A DNA stretch of 64,000 bases from Leifsonia sp. Leaf336 (GCF_001423695.1 NZ_LMOZ01000003.1:415018-479017), one strand, 5' to 3'. Positions 21,424-30,878 are shown, numbered from the stretch's first letter. Notes: generated from the letters alone by a model not told the origin. Numbers and translations are program-made.

Positions 21424-22062
21424 ATGGTGCCCCCTCCGTCACTGCTCGCGTTCGCTCTGGCGGCGGTCGCGCTCATCGTCATCCCGGGGCCGAGCGTGCT
21501 TTTCGTGATCGGGAGGTCGCTGGCCCTCGGAAGGCTGGGCGGCCTGCTGAGCGTGCTCGGCAACGCCCTCGGGATGCTGCCGCTCGTGATCGCCGTGGCG
21601 CTCGGGATCGGCGCCATCGTCGCCCAGTCGCTGGTGGCGTTCACGATCATCAAGTTCGCCGGCGCGGCGTACCTGATGTACCTCGGGGTCCAGGCGATCC
21701 GCCACCGCCGGCACACCGCGGTGACCCACGAGGCGACGCCGCCGCGGCGTTCCCGGCTGCGGATTCTCGGAGAGGGTTTCCTCGTCGGGCTGACCAACCC
21801 GAAGTCGCTGGTGTTCTTCGTAGCGGTGCTGCCCCAGTTCGTCGACTATCACGCAGGTGCCATCCCGGTGCAGATGTTCGAGCTCGGCGTCGTCTTCCTG
21901 CTGCTCGCGCTGACGTTCGACAGCATCTGGGCGCTGGTGGCCGGCACCGCCCGCACGTGGTTCGGGCGGTCGCCGAAGCGCGTCGAGCGCCTCGGCGCCA
22001 CCGGCGGCGTGCTGATGATCGGCCTCGGTGGCGTGCTCGCCCTGACGGGGAACAAGCACTAG
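21424..22062 (+). CDS. LysE/RhtB-family exporter
   Basis: Inner-membrane exporter of 212 residues with about six hydrophobic spans. The N-terminal motif IPGPSVLFVIGRSLALG is the RhtB/LysE family hallmark, and GLTNPKSLVFF in the middle is the second conserved motif. It probably exports an amino acid or related metabolite; the substrate is unknown. It is divergent from prpC and convergent with the PEBP gene (stops 22 bases apart). Confidence 0.9.
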   Translation: MVPPPSLLAFALAAVALIVIPGPSVLFVIGRSLALGRLGGLLSVLGNALGMLPLVIAVALGIGAIVAQSLVAFTIIKFAGAAYLMYLGVQAIRHRRHTAVTHEATPPRRSRLRILGEGFLVGLTNPKSLVFFVAVLPQFVDYHAGAIPVQMFELGVVFLLLALTFDSIWALVAGTARTWFGRSPKRVERLGATGGVLMIGLGGVLALTGNKH

Positions 22063-22083
22063 ACACCCGTCCGGCGCTGCGCG

Positions 22084-22614
22084 CTAGATGTCCCCGGCTG
22101 TCGCCACGGGCACCAGAACGGCGCGGCCCAGCGAGTGGAAGTGCGCGTTGAAGCCGAGGACGGCCGGTGTCGACTCGGGGTCGAGATCGAGGTGGTCGAC
22201 ATCCAGGGCGTGGACCACGATGTAGTAGTGGTGCGTCCCCGTTCCCGGAGGCGGACCCGCGCCAGTGAAGCTCTTGGACCGCAGTTCGTTGGAGAGCATC
22301 GCCGCGCCCTGCGGCAGGGAGGCCCCACCCTCCGCGCCCGCACCCGCGGCCAGCGAGGTCACCGAGGCCGGGAGGTTGTAGACCGCCCAGTGCCAGAAGC
22401 CGGAGCCGGTCGGCGCGTCGGGATCGTGGATCGTGACGGCGAAGCTCTTGGTCTCGGCGGGGAATCCGCTCCACGACAGCTGCGGCGAGATGTCACCGCC
22501 GCCACCTCCCGCACCCCACTGCGCTCGCGCCAGCGGACGGTCGTCGGCGACGTCGTCGCTCGTGAGGGTGAACTGGGGAACGGCGCCGAAGCGCTCCAGG
22601 GGATCTCTCGACAT
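22084..22614 (-). CDS. YbhB/YbcL-family PEBP-like protein
   Basis: Phosphatidylethanolamine-binding-protein fold, 176 residues, cytosolic. The ligand-pocket motifs are DPDAP (64-68) and GFWHWAVYNLP (about 72-82), with HHYYIVVHALD later. A Gly-rich loop (GAGGGGG) lies at 35-40. Bacterial members have no settled role. The ATG follows a TAGCGT box by seven bases. Confidence 0.9.
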   Translation of the reverse strand: MSRDPLERFGAVPQFTLTSDDVADDRPLARAQWGAGGGGGDISPQLSWSGFPAETKSFAVTIHDPDAPTGSGFWHWAVYNLPASVTSLAAGAGAEGGASLPQGAAMLSNELRSKSFTGAGPPPGTGTHHYYIVVHALDVDHLDLDPESTPAVLGFNAHFHSLGRAVLVPVATAGDI

Positions 22615-22621
22615 AGACGTA

Positions 22622-22627
22622 ACGCTA
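22622..22627 (-). promoter_or_regulatory. -10 box of the PEBP-like gene, leaderless
   Basis: TAGCGT on the minus strand, seven bases before the ATG. Confidence 0.5.
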
Positions 22628-22723
22628 CGCCCGCCAGCCGGGCTGGGTCAGCGGGAGGCCGTGAGCCTGTCCTCGGGGGGTGAAGTTCCAGGTTCCGCAT
22701 GCGTATCCAACATTTCCGAGCGT

Positions 22724-22729
22724 TACCCT
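22724..22729 (+). promoter_or_regulatory. -10 box of the two-component operon, leaderless
   Basis: TACCCT six bases before the response-regulator ATG. Confidence 0.5.
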
Positions 22730-22735
22730 TTTCCT

Positions 22736-23422
22736 ATGCGTGTGCTGATCGTTGAGGACGAGGACTATCTCGCGGAGGCGATCCGCGACGGGCTGCGGCT
22801 GGAGGCCATCTCTGCCGATATCGCCGGCGACGGCGACCGCGCTCTCGAGTTGCTCTCCATCAACCGCTACGACGTGGCGGTCCTCGACCGCGACATCCCC
22901 GGGCCGTCCGGGGACGACGTCTGCCGCTACCTCGTCCACAACCAGCCCGCGACCCGCATCATCATGCTCACAGCGGCCGACCGGATCGACGATAAGGAGA
23001 CCGGATTCGAGGTCGGCGCCGATGACTACCTGACCAAGCCGTTCGTGTTGCGCGAGCTCGTGCTCCGGCTTCGCGCTATCGCCCGCCGGCCCGTCGAGGC
23101 GGCCCCACCGGTGCGGCGTGTCGGTGATCTCACGATCGACCCGTTCCGTCGGGAGGTGTTCCGCGGCGGCCGCTACGTCGCGCTCACGCGCAAGCAGTTC
23201 GCGGTGCTCGAAGTGCTGGTCGATGCCGACGGAGGCGTGATCAGTGCGGAGGAGCTTCTCGAGCGCGCCTGGGACGAGAACGCGGACCCCTTCACCAACG
23301 CGGTCAGGATCACGATCTCGTCCCTCCGCAAGAGGCTCGGCGAGCCGTCGATCATCGAGACAGTTGCGGGGGTGGGCTATCGGCTCGCCGATTCCGCGCC
23401 ACGGCCCGAGCATCATGGCTGA
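22736..23422 (+). CDS. OmpR-family response regulator
   Basis: DNA-binding response regulator of 228 residues. The receiver domain (1-115) has the acidic pair at EDE (about 7-9), phospho-acceptor D51 in VLDRDIPG and the lysine K102 in DYLTKPF. A winged-helix output domain (about 128-222) ends in ETVAGVGYRL. The partner kinase gene overlaps it by 8 bases. The target is not shown by sequence; the nearest candidates are the two wall-lipoprotein genes that face the operon at 24570-25750. Confidence 0.95.
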   Translation: MRVLIVEDEDYLAEAIRDGLRLEAISADIAGDGDRALELLSINRYDVAVLDRDIPGPSGDDVCRYLVHNQPATRIIMLTAADRIDDKETGFEVGADDYLTKPFVLRELVLRLRAIARRPVEAAPPVRRVGDLTIDPFRREVFRGGRYVALTRKQFAVLEVLVDADGGVISAEELLERAWDENADPFTNAVRITISSLRKRLGEPSIIETVAGVGYRLADSAPRPEHHG

Positions 23423-24542
23423 ACCGGCTGCGCGCCGCCTGCCCGGACTCTCCGTCCGGATCAAGCTGACGCTCTCGTATGCCGGCTTTCTCGTGCTCGC
23501 GGCGATCGCCCTCCTCGCGGTCACGTGGTATGTGCTCCGATTCGTCCCGCAGGGGAATCTGCAGATCATCGGCGCGGACGTCGACCAGGGCTGGGCACCC
23601 AATCGCGCCGATTTGATCGAGGCGTTCGTCCCCGTGGCGATTCGGGTGCTAGTGCTCGTCGCGGTGGTGGGCTTCGTCGGCGGGTGGTTCCTGGCGGGCC
23701 GGATGCTCAAGCCACTGTCCGCCATCGATCGCGCCGCGCGGCGGATCGCCGACGGCGACCTCGGGCACCGCGTACAGCTGCCAGGACGCGCGGACGAGTT
23801 CCGCACCCTCTCCGATGCCTTCGATCTGATGCTCGACCGCGTGGAGCAGCAAGTCGGGGAGCAGCAGCGGTTCGCCGCGAACGCATCGCACGAGCTCCGC
23901 ACCCCCCTGGCGATGACGCGCACGATCCTGGACGTCGCCAGCGCGGATCCTGACACCGACGTCGAGATGGTGTTCGGAAGGCTCGCTGAGATCAACGAGC
24001 GGGCGATCGCCTCCACGGAATCCCTCCTCCTTCTCGCGCGTCTCGGGCGCTCCTCCGTCGAGGTGCCGGCAGTGGAGATCGATCTCGAATCACTGACTGC
24101 GCGCGTAGTCGATACCCTGGCGGCGTCAGCGACGAGAAGCCGCGTGACGATCAGCACGACGATCGAGGCACCCACCGCGTGTGGAAATGAGTCGCTGATC
24201 GAACGGCTGCTCTCCAACCTCGTCCACAATGCGATCGTCCACAATGTCGGGACTGACCGGCGCGTGTGGATCACTGTCGCTGCCGACGCGTCGAGCGCCA
24301 CGACGCTGACCGTCGAGAACACCGGGCGGCCGGTCGAACCATCCGTCGTCGCCTCCCTCGTCGAGCCGTTCGAGAGAGGTCGTTCTCGTACGCGCGCGAC
24401 CGACGGAAGCCACGTCGGCGCCGGACTGGGTCTCGCGATCTGCGCGAGCATCGCCCGTGTTCACGGCGGCGACCTTCGCCTTATCCCTCGGGACGGAGGA
24501 GGTCTGCGGGTCGTGGCGACCTGGCCCGGTCCTTCGAGTTAG
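23415..24542 (+). CDS. sensor histidine kinase
   Basis: Membrane sensor kinase of 375 residues. Two transmembrane spans (about 20-42 and 72-95) flank a very short extracytoplasmic loop of some 30 residues. HAMP (about 96-148) and a HisKA domain follow, with the phospho-site H159 in ASHELRTPL, then an ATPase domain with N-box LVHNAIVHN and G-box GAGLGLAI. The small loop suggests sensing within the membrane or through a partner protein (inference). The start overlaps the regulator stop. Confidence 0.95.
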   Translation: MAEPAARRLPGLSVRIKLTLSYAGFLVLAAIALLAVTWYVLRFVPQGNLQIIGADVDQGWAPNRADLIEAFVPVAIRVLVLVAVVGFVGGWFLAGRMLKPLSAIDRAARRIADGDLGHRVQLPGRADEFRTLSDAFDLMLDRVEQQVGEQQRFAANASHELRTPLAMTRTILDVASADPDTDVEMVFGRLAEINERAIASTESLLLLARLGRSSVEVPAVEIDLESLTARVVDTLAASATRSRVTISTTIEAPTACGNESLIERLLSNLVHNAIVHNVGTDRRVWITVAADASSATTLTVENTGRPVEPSVVASLVEPFERGRSRTRATDGSHVGAGLGLAICASIARVHGGDLRLIPRDGGGLRVVATWPGPSS

Positions 24543-24569
24543 CCACGACAACTAGCGCGACGCCAACGA

Positions 24570-25133
24570 TCACCCTCGCCCGTCGGCGGCCATCGGCGGA
24601 CACGTCCCGCCCGGACTCGTCAGGAGTTCGAAGTGCCATATCTCGTTCGCGTAAACCTGACAGACCCCCCAACGGTTACCGAATCGGTTGAGGAAGTCCA
24701 TCGCGTCCGCCGTCGCGATGTCCACGGCGTGGCCGGAGACGTGGGCGGAGTCGGTGCCCCTCTTCGCCCACTTCGACGCCTCCTCTTCGCTTCCGTAGTT
24801 TTGGACGGCGCGCTCGAACAGGACGTTCTGATAGCGCTCCGACCGCCAGCCGTCGGTGATCGTGATCGGAATGCCGCGTTCGTCTTCAGCTGCCCGGTCA
24901 GCCGCTCTCAGGGCCGCCAGCAACTCCGGATCCAGCTTGGTGACAGCGGGCTTGTCGCTGGTCAACGTCAGAGAATCACCATTCGGAATGTAACCGTCCG
25001 CATCGGTGAGGCCCGCTGTGCTCGTCGCGGTCGTGAGCTTCTCGACCACGGTGGGGACAGCGGCGCAGGCCGCCAACGAGACGGAGAGGGCGAGCGCCCC
25101 CAGCACTGCGACCATGCGAGCGCCGCGCCTCAT
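24570..25133 (-). CDS. M15-family D,D-carboxypeptidase-like lipoprotein
   Basis: Secreted lipoprotein of 187 residues with lipobox LAAC (lipid C23) and a VanY/M15 zinc-peptidase domain. The zinc motif SAHVSGHAVD supplies H131 and D138, and WHFE supplies H167, so all catalytic residues are present. Likely role: trimming D-Ala-D-Ala peptides of peptidoglycan. It is translationally coupled to the upstream amidase-fold gene (ATGA overlap) and converges on the two-component operon, with 27 bases between stops. Confidence 0.9.
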   Translation of the reverse strand: MRRGARMVAVLGALALSVSLAACAAVPTVVEKLTTATSTAGLTDADGYIPNGDSLTLTSDKPAVTKLDPELLAALRAADRAAEDERGIPITITDGWRSERYQNVLFERAVQNYGSEEEASKWAKRGTDSAHVSGHAVDIATADAMDFLNRFGNRWGVCQVYANEIWHFELLTSPGGTCPPMAADGRG

Positions 25134-25750
25134 TTCGTCACCGCCCAGAAGTGGCCGATGGCGCCGGGATGGTCGACCGTGATCGTCGTATCCAGATCGC
25201 GGTAGTCGGTGTCGATGTTGTGGCCGACCATCTTGATAGAGATCGTTCCTTCGACCTCCTGCACCGCGGAGACGATCTGCACGTGGTCGAGCGAGTCGTT
25301 GTCGTTCCAATCGAACATGACGATGTCGCCGATTCTGATCTTCTCGCGCTGGCCGAACGAATATTCGGTGAGACCGAGCTTGGCGGCGTTCGCGCGGAAG
25401 TAGTTGTCCATGGCGGGCACGTAACCCCACGCGGGGCTCCAGTCGGCGGCGGCGTCGTGGTTGTACCAGTCGGAGTTCATCTGCCAGCCGCGGGCGATCA
25501 GAGTCTGGCTGACGAAGTTCGCGCAGTCCCCGCCGACCGGGTTGAGGTCGCCGTACTGGGCGGTGTTGTAGTCGTTCCAGTGCGCGAGGGCGTAGGTGAG
25601 TTGCCTATCGGCGTTGGCAGCGGCCTCCCGGCTGCTGACGGTCGCCGCGGGGCTATCGGTTGACGACGTCGCGGGTGAGCAGCCGGACATGACGAGCATG
25701 AGACCAAGACCGGCGATGCTCACCGCGCATCGTGAAACAAGTGAGTTCAT
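25130..25750 (-). CDS. amidase-domain lipoprotein (Amidase_6-like)
   Basis: Secreted lipoprotein of 206 residues, lipobox MSGC (lipid C24). The domain has the nucleophile C76 in GGDCANFVSQ and a histidine in LDHVQIV near 157, the Cys/His arrangement of NlpC/P60-like putative amidases (PF12671 type). A role in peptidoglycan cleavage is inferred from fold and location. First gene of a two-gene unit with the M15 peptidase. Upstream bases 25751-25860 are unusually A/T-rich for this window. Confidence 0.85.
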   Translation of the reverse strand: MNSLVSRCAVSIAGLGLMLVMSGCSPATSSTDSPAATVSSREAAANADRQLTYALAHWNDYNTAQYGDLNPVGGDCANFVSQTLIARGWQMNSDWYNHDAAADWSPAWGYVPAMDNYFRANAAKLGLTEYSFGQREKIRIGDIVMFDWNDNDSLDHVQIVSAVQEVEGTISIKMVGHNIDTDYRDLDTTITVDHPGAIGHFWAVTK

Positions 25751-25871
25751 CTGAATCCCCCGGATTCATTCGAAGTGGAGTGCGCGCGAACTGCGCGTCG
25801 TACTTCAATTTCACCAAGGACTCAGTTGCGGTAGCGTCTCCGCTTCTGCATATGTTTTCAACAGGCGCGGG

Positions 25872-26660
25872 CTACGCGCGCTGCGTCGACTCCGTCACTG
25901 TCGAGCGCTCCGATTGCCGGCGGAACCGCTTGGGCAGACCCGCGATGCCCCACCCGGTCACCCGCAGCATCGCCTCCGCGACGATTCCGCCGGTCATCTT
26001 GGAGGCGCCGTGCTCACGCTCGACGAACGTGATCGGCACCTCGACCACCGCGAGGCCTGCGTCGTATGCGCGACGCAGCATGTCGATCTGGAAGCAGTAG
26101 CCCTGGCTCTCGACGTCGCCGAAGTGGATGCGTCGCAGCGCGTCAGCCGTGAAGGCCCGGTAGCCTCCAGTGACGTCGCGCGCCCGGACACCGAGGCAGA
26201 ACCGCGAGTACGCGCTGCCGCCGCGGGAGAGCAGACGGCGATGGGCCGGCCAGTTGACCACGCCGCCACCCGCGACCCAGCGGGAGCCGAGCACCAGGTC
26301 GGCTCCGTCGGCTCCGTCGCCCGACGGCACGGCGCGAAGCGCGGCCAGCAGCGCTGGGAGCTCCTCCGGGCGGTGCGAGCCGTCGGCATCCATCTCGACG
26401 ACCGCCTCGTAACCCGCGTCGAGCGCCCAGGACATCCCCGCGCGGTAGGCGGCGCCCAGGCCCTCCTTGCCCGCCCGGTGCAGGACGTGCACGCTGGCGT
26501 CGGTCGCTGCGAGGGCGTCTGCGATCTCGCCCGTGCCGTCGGGCGACCCGTCGTCGACGACGAGCACATCGACCTCCGGCGTGGAGGCGCGGACCCGCCC
26601 GACGACGGAGCCGATGTTCTCGCGCTCGTTGTACGTCGGAAGGATCACGATCGTTCGCAT
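25872..26660 (-). CDS. polyprenol monophosphomannose synthase (DPM1/Ppm1-like)
   Basis: GT2 glycosyltransferase of about 262 residues that transfers mannose from GDP-mannose to polyprenyl phosphate for extracellular mannosylation. The N-terminal RTIVILPTYNERENI, VVDDGSPDGT and the metal motif DADGSH (91-96) are typical of dolichol-phosphate mannosyltransferases. No membrane domain is fused, unlike longer family members. In-frame ATGs exist at 26666 and 26678; I prefer 26660 because the conserved N-terminus begins there. Confidence 0.88.
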   Translation of the reverse strand: MRTIVILPTYNERENIGSVVGRVRASTPEVDVLVVDDGSPDGTGEIADALAATDASVHVLHRAGKEGLGAAYRAGMSWALDAGYEAVVEMDADGSHRPEELPALLAALRAVPSGDGADGADLVLGSRWVAGGGVVNWPAHRRLLSRGGSAYSRFCLGVRARDVTGGYRAFTADALRRIHFGDVESQGYCFQIDMLRRAYDAGLAVVEVPITFVEREHGASKMTGGIVAEAMLRVTGWGIAGLPKRFRRQSERSTVTESTQRA

Positions 26661-26729
26661 AGTCATACCATCGTCCATTCTGCTGAACGGGAGGCGAACG
26701 AATCTGTCGGTATTCGCAGTCGGCGCTGC

Positions 26730-26735
26730 TAGCAT
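26730..26735 (+). promoter_or_regulatory. -10 box of trhO, leaderless
   Basis: TAGCAT six bases before the GTG at 26742. Confidence 0.5.
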
Positions 26736-26741
26736 CCCTCG

Positions 26742-27626
26742 GTGCCCGTCGCCAAAGTCCTGCTGTTCTACGTCTTCGCGCCGCTCCCCGATCCGGACGC
26801 GGTGCGGCTGTGGCAGCGGGATCTCTGCGAGTCCCTCGGGCTGCGCGGACGGATCCTGCTGTCGAAGGACGGCATCAACGGCACGCTCGGCGGTGAGCTC
26901 GGCGCGCTCAAGCGCTACGTGCGCAAGACGAAGGACTACGCCGCCTTCCACGGGCTCGACGTCAAGTGGAGCGAGGGTTCCGGCCTCGACGAGGAGGGTG
27001 CGAGCCTCGACTTCCCGCGGCTCTCGGTGCGCGTACGCGACGAGATCGTCTCGTTCGGCGCTCCCGAGGAACTGCACGTGGACGGCGGCGGCGTGATCGG
27101 TGGCGGCGAGCGACTCGACCCCGACAGCCTCCACGCCCTGCTCGACCAGCGCGACGATGTCGTCTTCTTCGACGGGCGCAACCGTTTCGAGGCGGGGATC
27201 GGGCGCTTCCGCGGCGCGATCGTGCCCGATGTCGCGACGACGCGGGAGTTCGTCGCCGAGCTCGACAGCGGCCGCTACGACCACCTGAAGGACAAAGCCG
27301 TCGTCACCTACTGCACGGGAGGGATCCGGTGCGAGGTGCTCTCGGGCCTGATGCGCTCGCGCGGGTTCGGCGAGGTCTACCAGCTCGACGGCGGCGTGGT
27401 CCGCTACGGCGAGCGCTTCGGCGACGACGGGCTCTGGGAGGGCTCGCTGTACGTCTTCGACGGCCGCGGCTCGGTGCGGTTCTCGGACCACGCGGCGGTC
27501 GTCGGCCGCTGCGCCGGGTGCGGAGCCGCCTCCGACCGCATGCGGAACTGCGCCGACGTCTCGTGCCGGGAGCAGCTCGTGGTCTGCGAGGAGTGCTCGG
27601 GGCTCGCCTGCGCCGTGCACGCGTGA
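26742..27626 (+). CDS. trhO: tRNA uridine(34) hydroxylase TrhO (rhodanese-like)
   Basis: Rhodanese-family protein of 294 residues (formerly YceA/UPF0176) that hydroxylates U34 of certain tRNAs using prephenate. An N-terminal domain (about 1-95) with [16 protein letters not shown] is followed by the rhodanese domain with catalytic C191 in YCTGGIRCE. The C-terminal segment has CAGCG, NCADVSC and CEEC, a cysteine set that could bind zinc, as in other TrhO proteins. Confidence 0.92.
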   Translation: MPVAKVLLFYVFAPLPDPDAVRLWQRDLCESLGLRGRILLSKDGINGTLGGELGALKRYVRKTKDYAAFHGLDVKWSEGSGLDEEGASLDFPRLSVRVRDEIVSFGAPEELHVDGGGVIGGGERLDPDSLHALLDQRDDVVFFDGRNRFEAGIGRFRGAIVPDVATTREFVAELDSGRYDHLKDKAVVTYCTGGIRCEVLSGLMRSRGFGEVYQLDGGVVRYGERFGDDGLWEGSLYVFDGRGSVRFSDHAAVVGRCAGCGAASDRMRNCADVSCREQLVVCEECSGLACAVHA

Positions 27627-27721
27627 CCCGACGCGGCTGAGCCGACGCGCGTGGGCCGAGGCATCCCGATCCGGACGGGATCGCCGGGAACCATTGCTGG
27701 CGCTTTCGCGTTGCGGCCATC

Positions 27722-29314
27722 ATGAACACCATGGATCCGGTCTCCACCATCGTCTGGATCGTGTCGTTCGTCGTCGTGACGGTCACGGTCACGGGGCTCT
27801 CACGCCGTGTGGGCTGGTCGGCGCCTGTCGTCCTGGTGGTCGTCGGCGCGATCGCGTCGTTCATCCCCGGTGTTCCGCAGGTGGCGCTCGAGCCGGAGGT
27901 CGTGCTCTACGGTCTGCTGCCTCCGCTGCTGTTCGCGGCGGCCATCCAGACCTCCATCGTCGACGTGCGCGCGAGGCGCGACGGCATCCTGCTGCTCTCC
28001 GTCGGCCTGGTGGTGTTCACCGTCGTGGTGGTCGGGTTCACGACGTGGCTGGTCGTCCCGGCGATCACGGTCGCGGCGGCCTTCGCCTTCGGCGCGGTCG
28101 TCGCCCCGACCGACACCGTGGCCGTGACGGCGATAGCCGGCCGCGGGCACCTCCCCCGGCGACTCGTGACCGTGCTGGAGGGCGAGAGCCTGCTCAACGA
28201 CGCGACCGCGCTGGTGGCGCTGAACGCGACCATCGCCGCGATCGTCAGCGTCGTCAACCCGTGGGCGATCGCCGGAGACTTCGTGATCGCGGTCGTGGTC
28301 GGCGTAGGGATGGGCCTCCTTGTCGGCTGGGTCCTGTCGCTGATCCGCAAGCAGCTGCGCTCGCCCGTGCTCGACACCTCCCTCGGCCTGATCACCCCGT
28401 ACCTGGCGTTCATCCCCTCGCAGTTCCTGCACGGCTCGGGCATCCTGTCGGTCGTGGTCGCCGGCCTCTACCTCGGGTACCGCTCCCCCACGATCCAGAC
28501 GGCGGAGGCCCGGATCGCGGAGACGATCAACTGGCGTACGGTCGAGTTCCTGCTCGAGAACGCGGTGTTCCTGTTCATCGGGCTGGAACTCTCCAGCATC
28601 CTGAACTCGGCCTTCCGGTCGGGTATCACGGTGGCCGAGACGGTGTGGATCAGCATCGCGGTGCTTCTGGCCCTCTTTCTCGCGCGGTTCCTCTGGATGG
28701 TCGGGACGACCACGCTCTACCGGTACGGGCCCCAACGGCTCCGAGAACGCGGCTGGACGTGGCCGACCGGCATCGCGGTGTCGTTCGCAGGCATCCGCGG
28801 GGTGGTGACGCTCGCTGCCGTGTTCCTTCTTCCCGAGCAGACGCCCCACCGCGAGTTCCTGCAGTTCCTCGCGTTCGTGGTCGTGGTCGCGACTCTGCTC
28901 GAGGGGCTCGCGCTGCCGTGGGTCATCCGGCGGCTGAAGCTGCCGCCTCCCGATTTCGCGCAGGAGGCCGGCGAGATGCAGCGACTGCTGGCCGAGGCGC
29001 AGTCGGCGGGGCTCGAGCACCTGGAGTCGCAGGTGACCGGCGAGGAGGACGACCGGGTGATCGAGCGGCTGCGCATCAACGCGGTGTTCCTCTCGGACGC
29101 GCTGGAGAACCCGACCCCGGAGGACACCGAGGATGCTCCGCTCGAGTACCGGCGGCTCCGCAGGTCGATGATCGTGGCCGAGCGGCAAGCGGTGCTCGAG
29201 GCGCGGGCGGAGGGCCGCTACCAGGAGCTGGCGGTGCGTTCGGTGCTGGCTTTCCTGGATGCCGAGGAGTCCGCGCTCAAGGCCGGAGGGACGGACGGCA
29301 AGAAGCTGATGTGA
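27722..29314 (+). CDS. CPA1-family Na+/H+ antiporter
   Basis: Membrane antiporter of 530 residues with about 12 hydrophobic spans. The ion-binding aspartates are in APTDTVA (D131) and the hallmark EGESLLNDATALV (N159-D160). A cytosolic C-terminal tail of about 130 charged residues follows GLALPWVIRR. It exchanges Na+ (or K+) for H+ in pH and salt homeostasis. The ATG at 27722 lacks a strong ribosome site; the in-frame ATG at 27731 is an alternative. Confidence 0.93.
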   Translation: MNTMDPVSTIVWIVSFVVVTVTVTGLSRRVGWSAPVVLVVVGAIASFIPGVPQVALEPEVVLYGLLPPLLFAAAIQTSIVDVRARRDGILLLSVGLVVFTVVVVGFTTWLVVPAITVAAAFAFGAVVAPTDTVAVTAIAGRGHLPRRLVTVLEGESLLNDATALVALNATIAAIVSVVNPWAIAGDFVIAVVVGVGMGLLVGWVLSLIRKQLRSPVLDTSLGLITPYLAFIPSQFLHGSGILSVVVAGLYLGYRSPTIQTAEARIAETINWRTVEFLLENAVFLFIGLELSSILNSAFRSGITVAETVWISIAVLLALFLARFLWMVGTTTLYRYGPQRLRERGWTWPTGIAVSFAGIRGVVTLAAVFLLPEQTPHREFLQFLAFVVVVATLLEGLALPWVIRRLKLPPPDFAQEAGEMQRLLAEAQSAGLEHLESQVTGEEDDRVIERLRINAVFLSDALENPTPEDTEDAPLEYRRLRRSMIVAERQAVLEARAEGRYQELAVRSVLAFLDAEESALKAGGTDGKKLM

Positions 29315-29347
29315 GCCGGGCGGCCGGCGTCAGCGCAGGCTCTGGCG

Positions 29348-30832
29348 TCAGCGCAGACTCGTGTCGTCGGCTGGCGCGTCGGCTGCGGCGAGCGCCTCGG
29401 TGCGCGCGGCCGCGGCTCCGATACTCGCGGCGGCACCTGGGCGCGAGCCCACCCGGCGTCGCCGCGCCCACACGCGCGACCGCTGCGAGGACAGCGCGAG
29501 CACGACCAGGATGTCCAACGGCAGGCCCAGGATGTTCGTGTGCAGTGTGACCTGGTCGCCGCCGTTGAAGAAGTCGATCGCCGCGAGGACCACCAGCAGC
29601 GCGCTGTACGACATGGAGGCGATGCGCGCCCAGTTGCTCCCGGTGAACACCAAGAGGGCGAGGAGGAAGTAGAACACCAGCCCCGCTGCGAACAACCCCA
29701 TCGCGATGCCGAACACGAGGTCGGCTCCCTGCTGCTCCTCCGCGGTGAGCGCCTGCCCGGTCTGCGACACCAGCTCCGAGCGAATGAACGCCGGCCAGGC
29801 GAGCACGGTCAGGACGACGGTGAGCATTCCGGCGACCACCCGCAGCAGCATGAGGAGGAAGCCCAGCGTCGTGGGCACCGGCCGGCGCTCGGCGCGGGCC
29901 ACTCGCCGCTCGTCCGCCCCGGCCGCGCGCGCGACCGCCCACGGCTCGACGGTCACCGCCGACAGGTCGGTCACCGGAAGGTCGCCGTCGGTCTCGATGC
30001 TGTCGCCTCCGCCGTTGCGCGAGTGGTACCCGGTCGAGAAGTCGCGGATGACGGACACGTCGACGCCGATCCCCGCATCGTTCAGCGTCGAGACGATGTG
30101 GTCGCGCTCGATGTCGGTGTTCGCGTCGATCTTGTGCGTGATCTGCAGCGTGAACAGCGAGAAGCCCACGGAACGGTCGAACGTCCCCGCCGCCAGCCAG
30201 TCGACCCGGTGGCCTCCGGGCAGCATCCAGCCCTCCGGGCATCGCCAGAACCGCACGTGGTGGCGCTTCGCGGGGTTGCCGCGCACCTCCTGCTGGTAGG
30301 CGAGATCCTGCTGGTGGCCGAACAGGAACAGCGGGCTCACCGGAGCCTCGTCGTAGCTGCGGCGCAGCAGGGTCGACGTGATGATGCGGCGGCTGGAGGC
30401 GGCGGTGACGTCGTCGGCCCTGGTCCAGCCCGCCGCGGTCATGGCCTCGTCGAGCTGCGCCTCCGACCCCAGCAGCGCCAGGTTGATCGGATCGCCGAGG
30501 AGGCCGTCGCTCGTCCTGGCCCTCCCGATGAAGTAGTCGGGCACGTAGATCTGGGTGAGGATGCGATGCAGCCTCGGCAGCACCAGATAGGCGAGGACGA
30601 TCCAGAACAGCAGGAAGAACAGGACGAGGAACCAGCCCCACGCGAAGCTCTCGGTGAAGACGAGCCACGCCAGCCAGATCGCCGCGACGCCGCCGAAGAC
30701 GAAGAACACGTTGTCGACGACCGCGTTGACCGAGACCCGGCGGCCGGTGGCCGAGAGCGTCTTGGACGGCTGAGGATCCCCGCCGGCGGACGTGGTCCGC
30801 GGCGGTCCTCCCGGCTCCCCGGCGCCCACCAT
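29348..30832 (-). CDS. membrane protein with LssY C-terminal-type domain
   Basis: 494 residues. Two spans (about 38-58 and 64-88) precede a soluble LssY-C-like domain (about 110-285) with SEAQLDEAMTAAGW, ITHKIDANTDIERDHIV and WRCPEGWMLPGGH. Four more spans (about 325-460) and a disordered Ala-rich tail follow. LssY domains occur in bacterial envelope and secretion-linked proteins, but their activity is unknown. A TAGGAT box lies six bases before the ATG. Divergent from the PEP-mutase-like gene by 46 bases. Confidence 0.8.
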   Translation of the reverse strand: MVGAGEPGGPPRTTSAGGDPQPSKTLSATGRRVSVNAVVDNVFFVFGGVAAIWLAWLVFTESFAWGWFLVLFFLLFWIVLAYLVLPRLHRILTQIYVPDYFIGRARTSDGLLGDPINLALLGSEAQLDEAMTAAGWTRADDVTAASSRRIITSTLLRRSYDEAPVSPLFLFGHQQDLAYQQEVRGNPAKRHHVRFWRCPEGWMLPGGHRVDWLAAGTFDRSVGFSLFTLQITHKIDANTDIERDHIVSTLNDAGIGVDVSVIRDFSTGYHSRNGGGDSIETDGDLPVTDLSAVTVEPWAVARAAGADERRVARAERRPVPTTLGFLLMLLRVVAGMLTVVLTVLAWPAFIRSELVSQTGQALTAEEQQGADLVFGIAMGLFAAGLVFYFLLALLVFTGSNWARIASMSYSALLVVLAAIDFFNGGDQVTLHTNILGLPLDILVVLALSSQRSRVWARRRRVGSRPGAAASIGAAAARTEALAAADAPADDTSLR

Positions 30833-30838
30833 GGGCCC

Positions 30839-30844
30839 ATCCTA
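30839..30844 (-). promoter_or_regulatory. -10 box of the LssY-type gene, leaderless
   Basis: TAGGAT on the minus strand, six bases before the ATG. Confidence 0.55.
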
Positions 30845-30865
30845 GAGGCGCTGCGGCGCGGGTCG

Positions 30866-30871
30866 TAGGGT
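30866..30871 (+). promoter_or_regulatory. -10 box of the PEP-mutase-like gene, leaderless
   Basis: TAGGGT seven bases before the ATG at 30879. It lies only 21 bases from the opposing -10 box of the LssY-type gene. Confidence 0.55.
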
Positions 30872-30878
30872 GGGCGTC

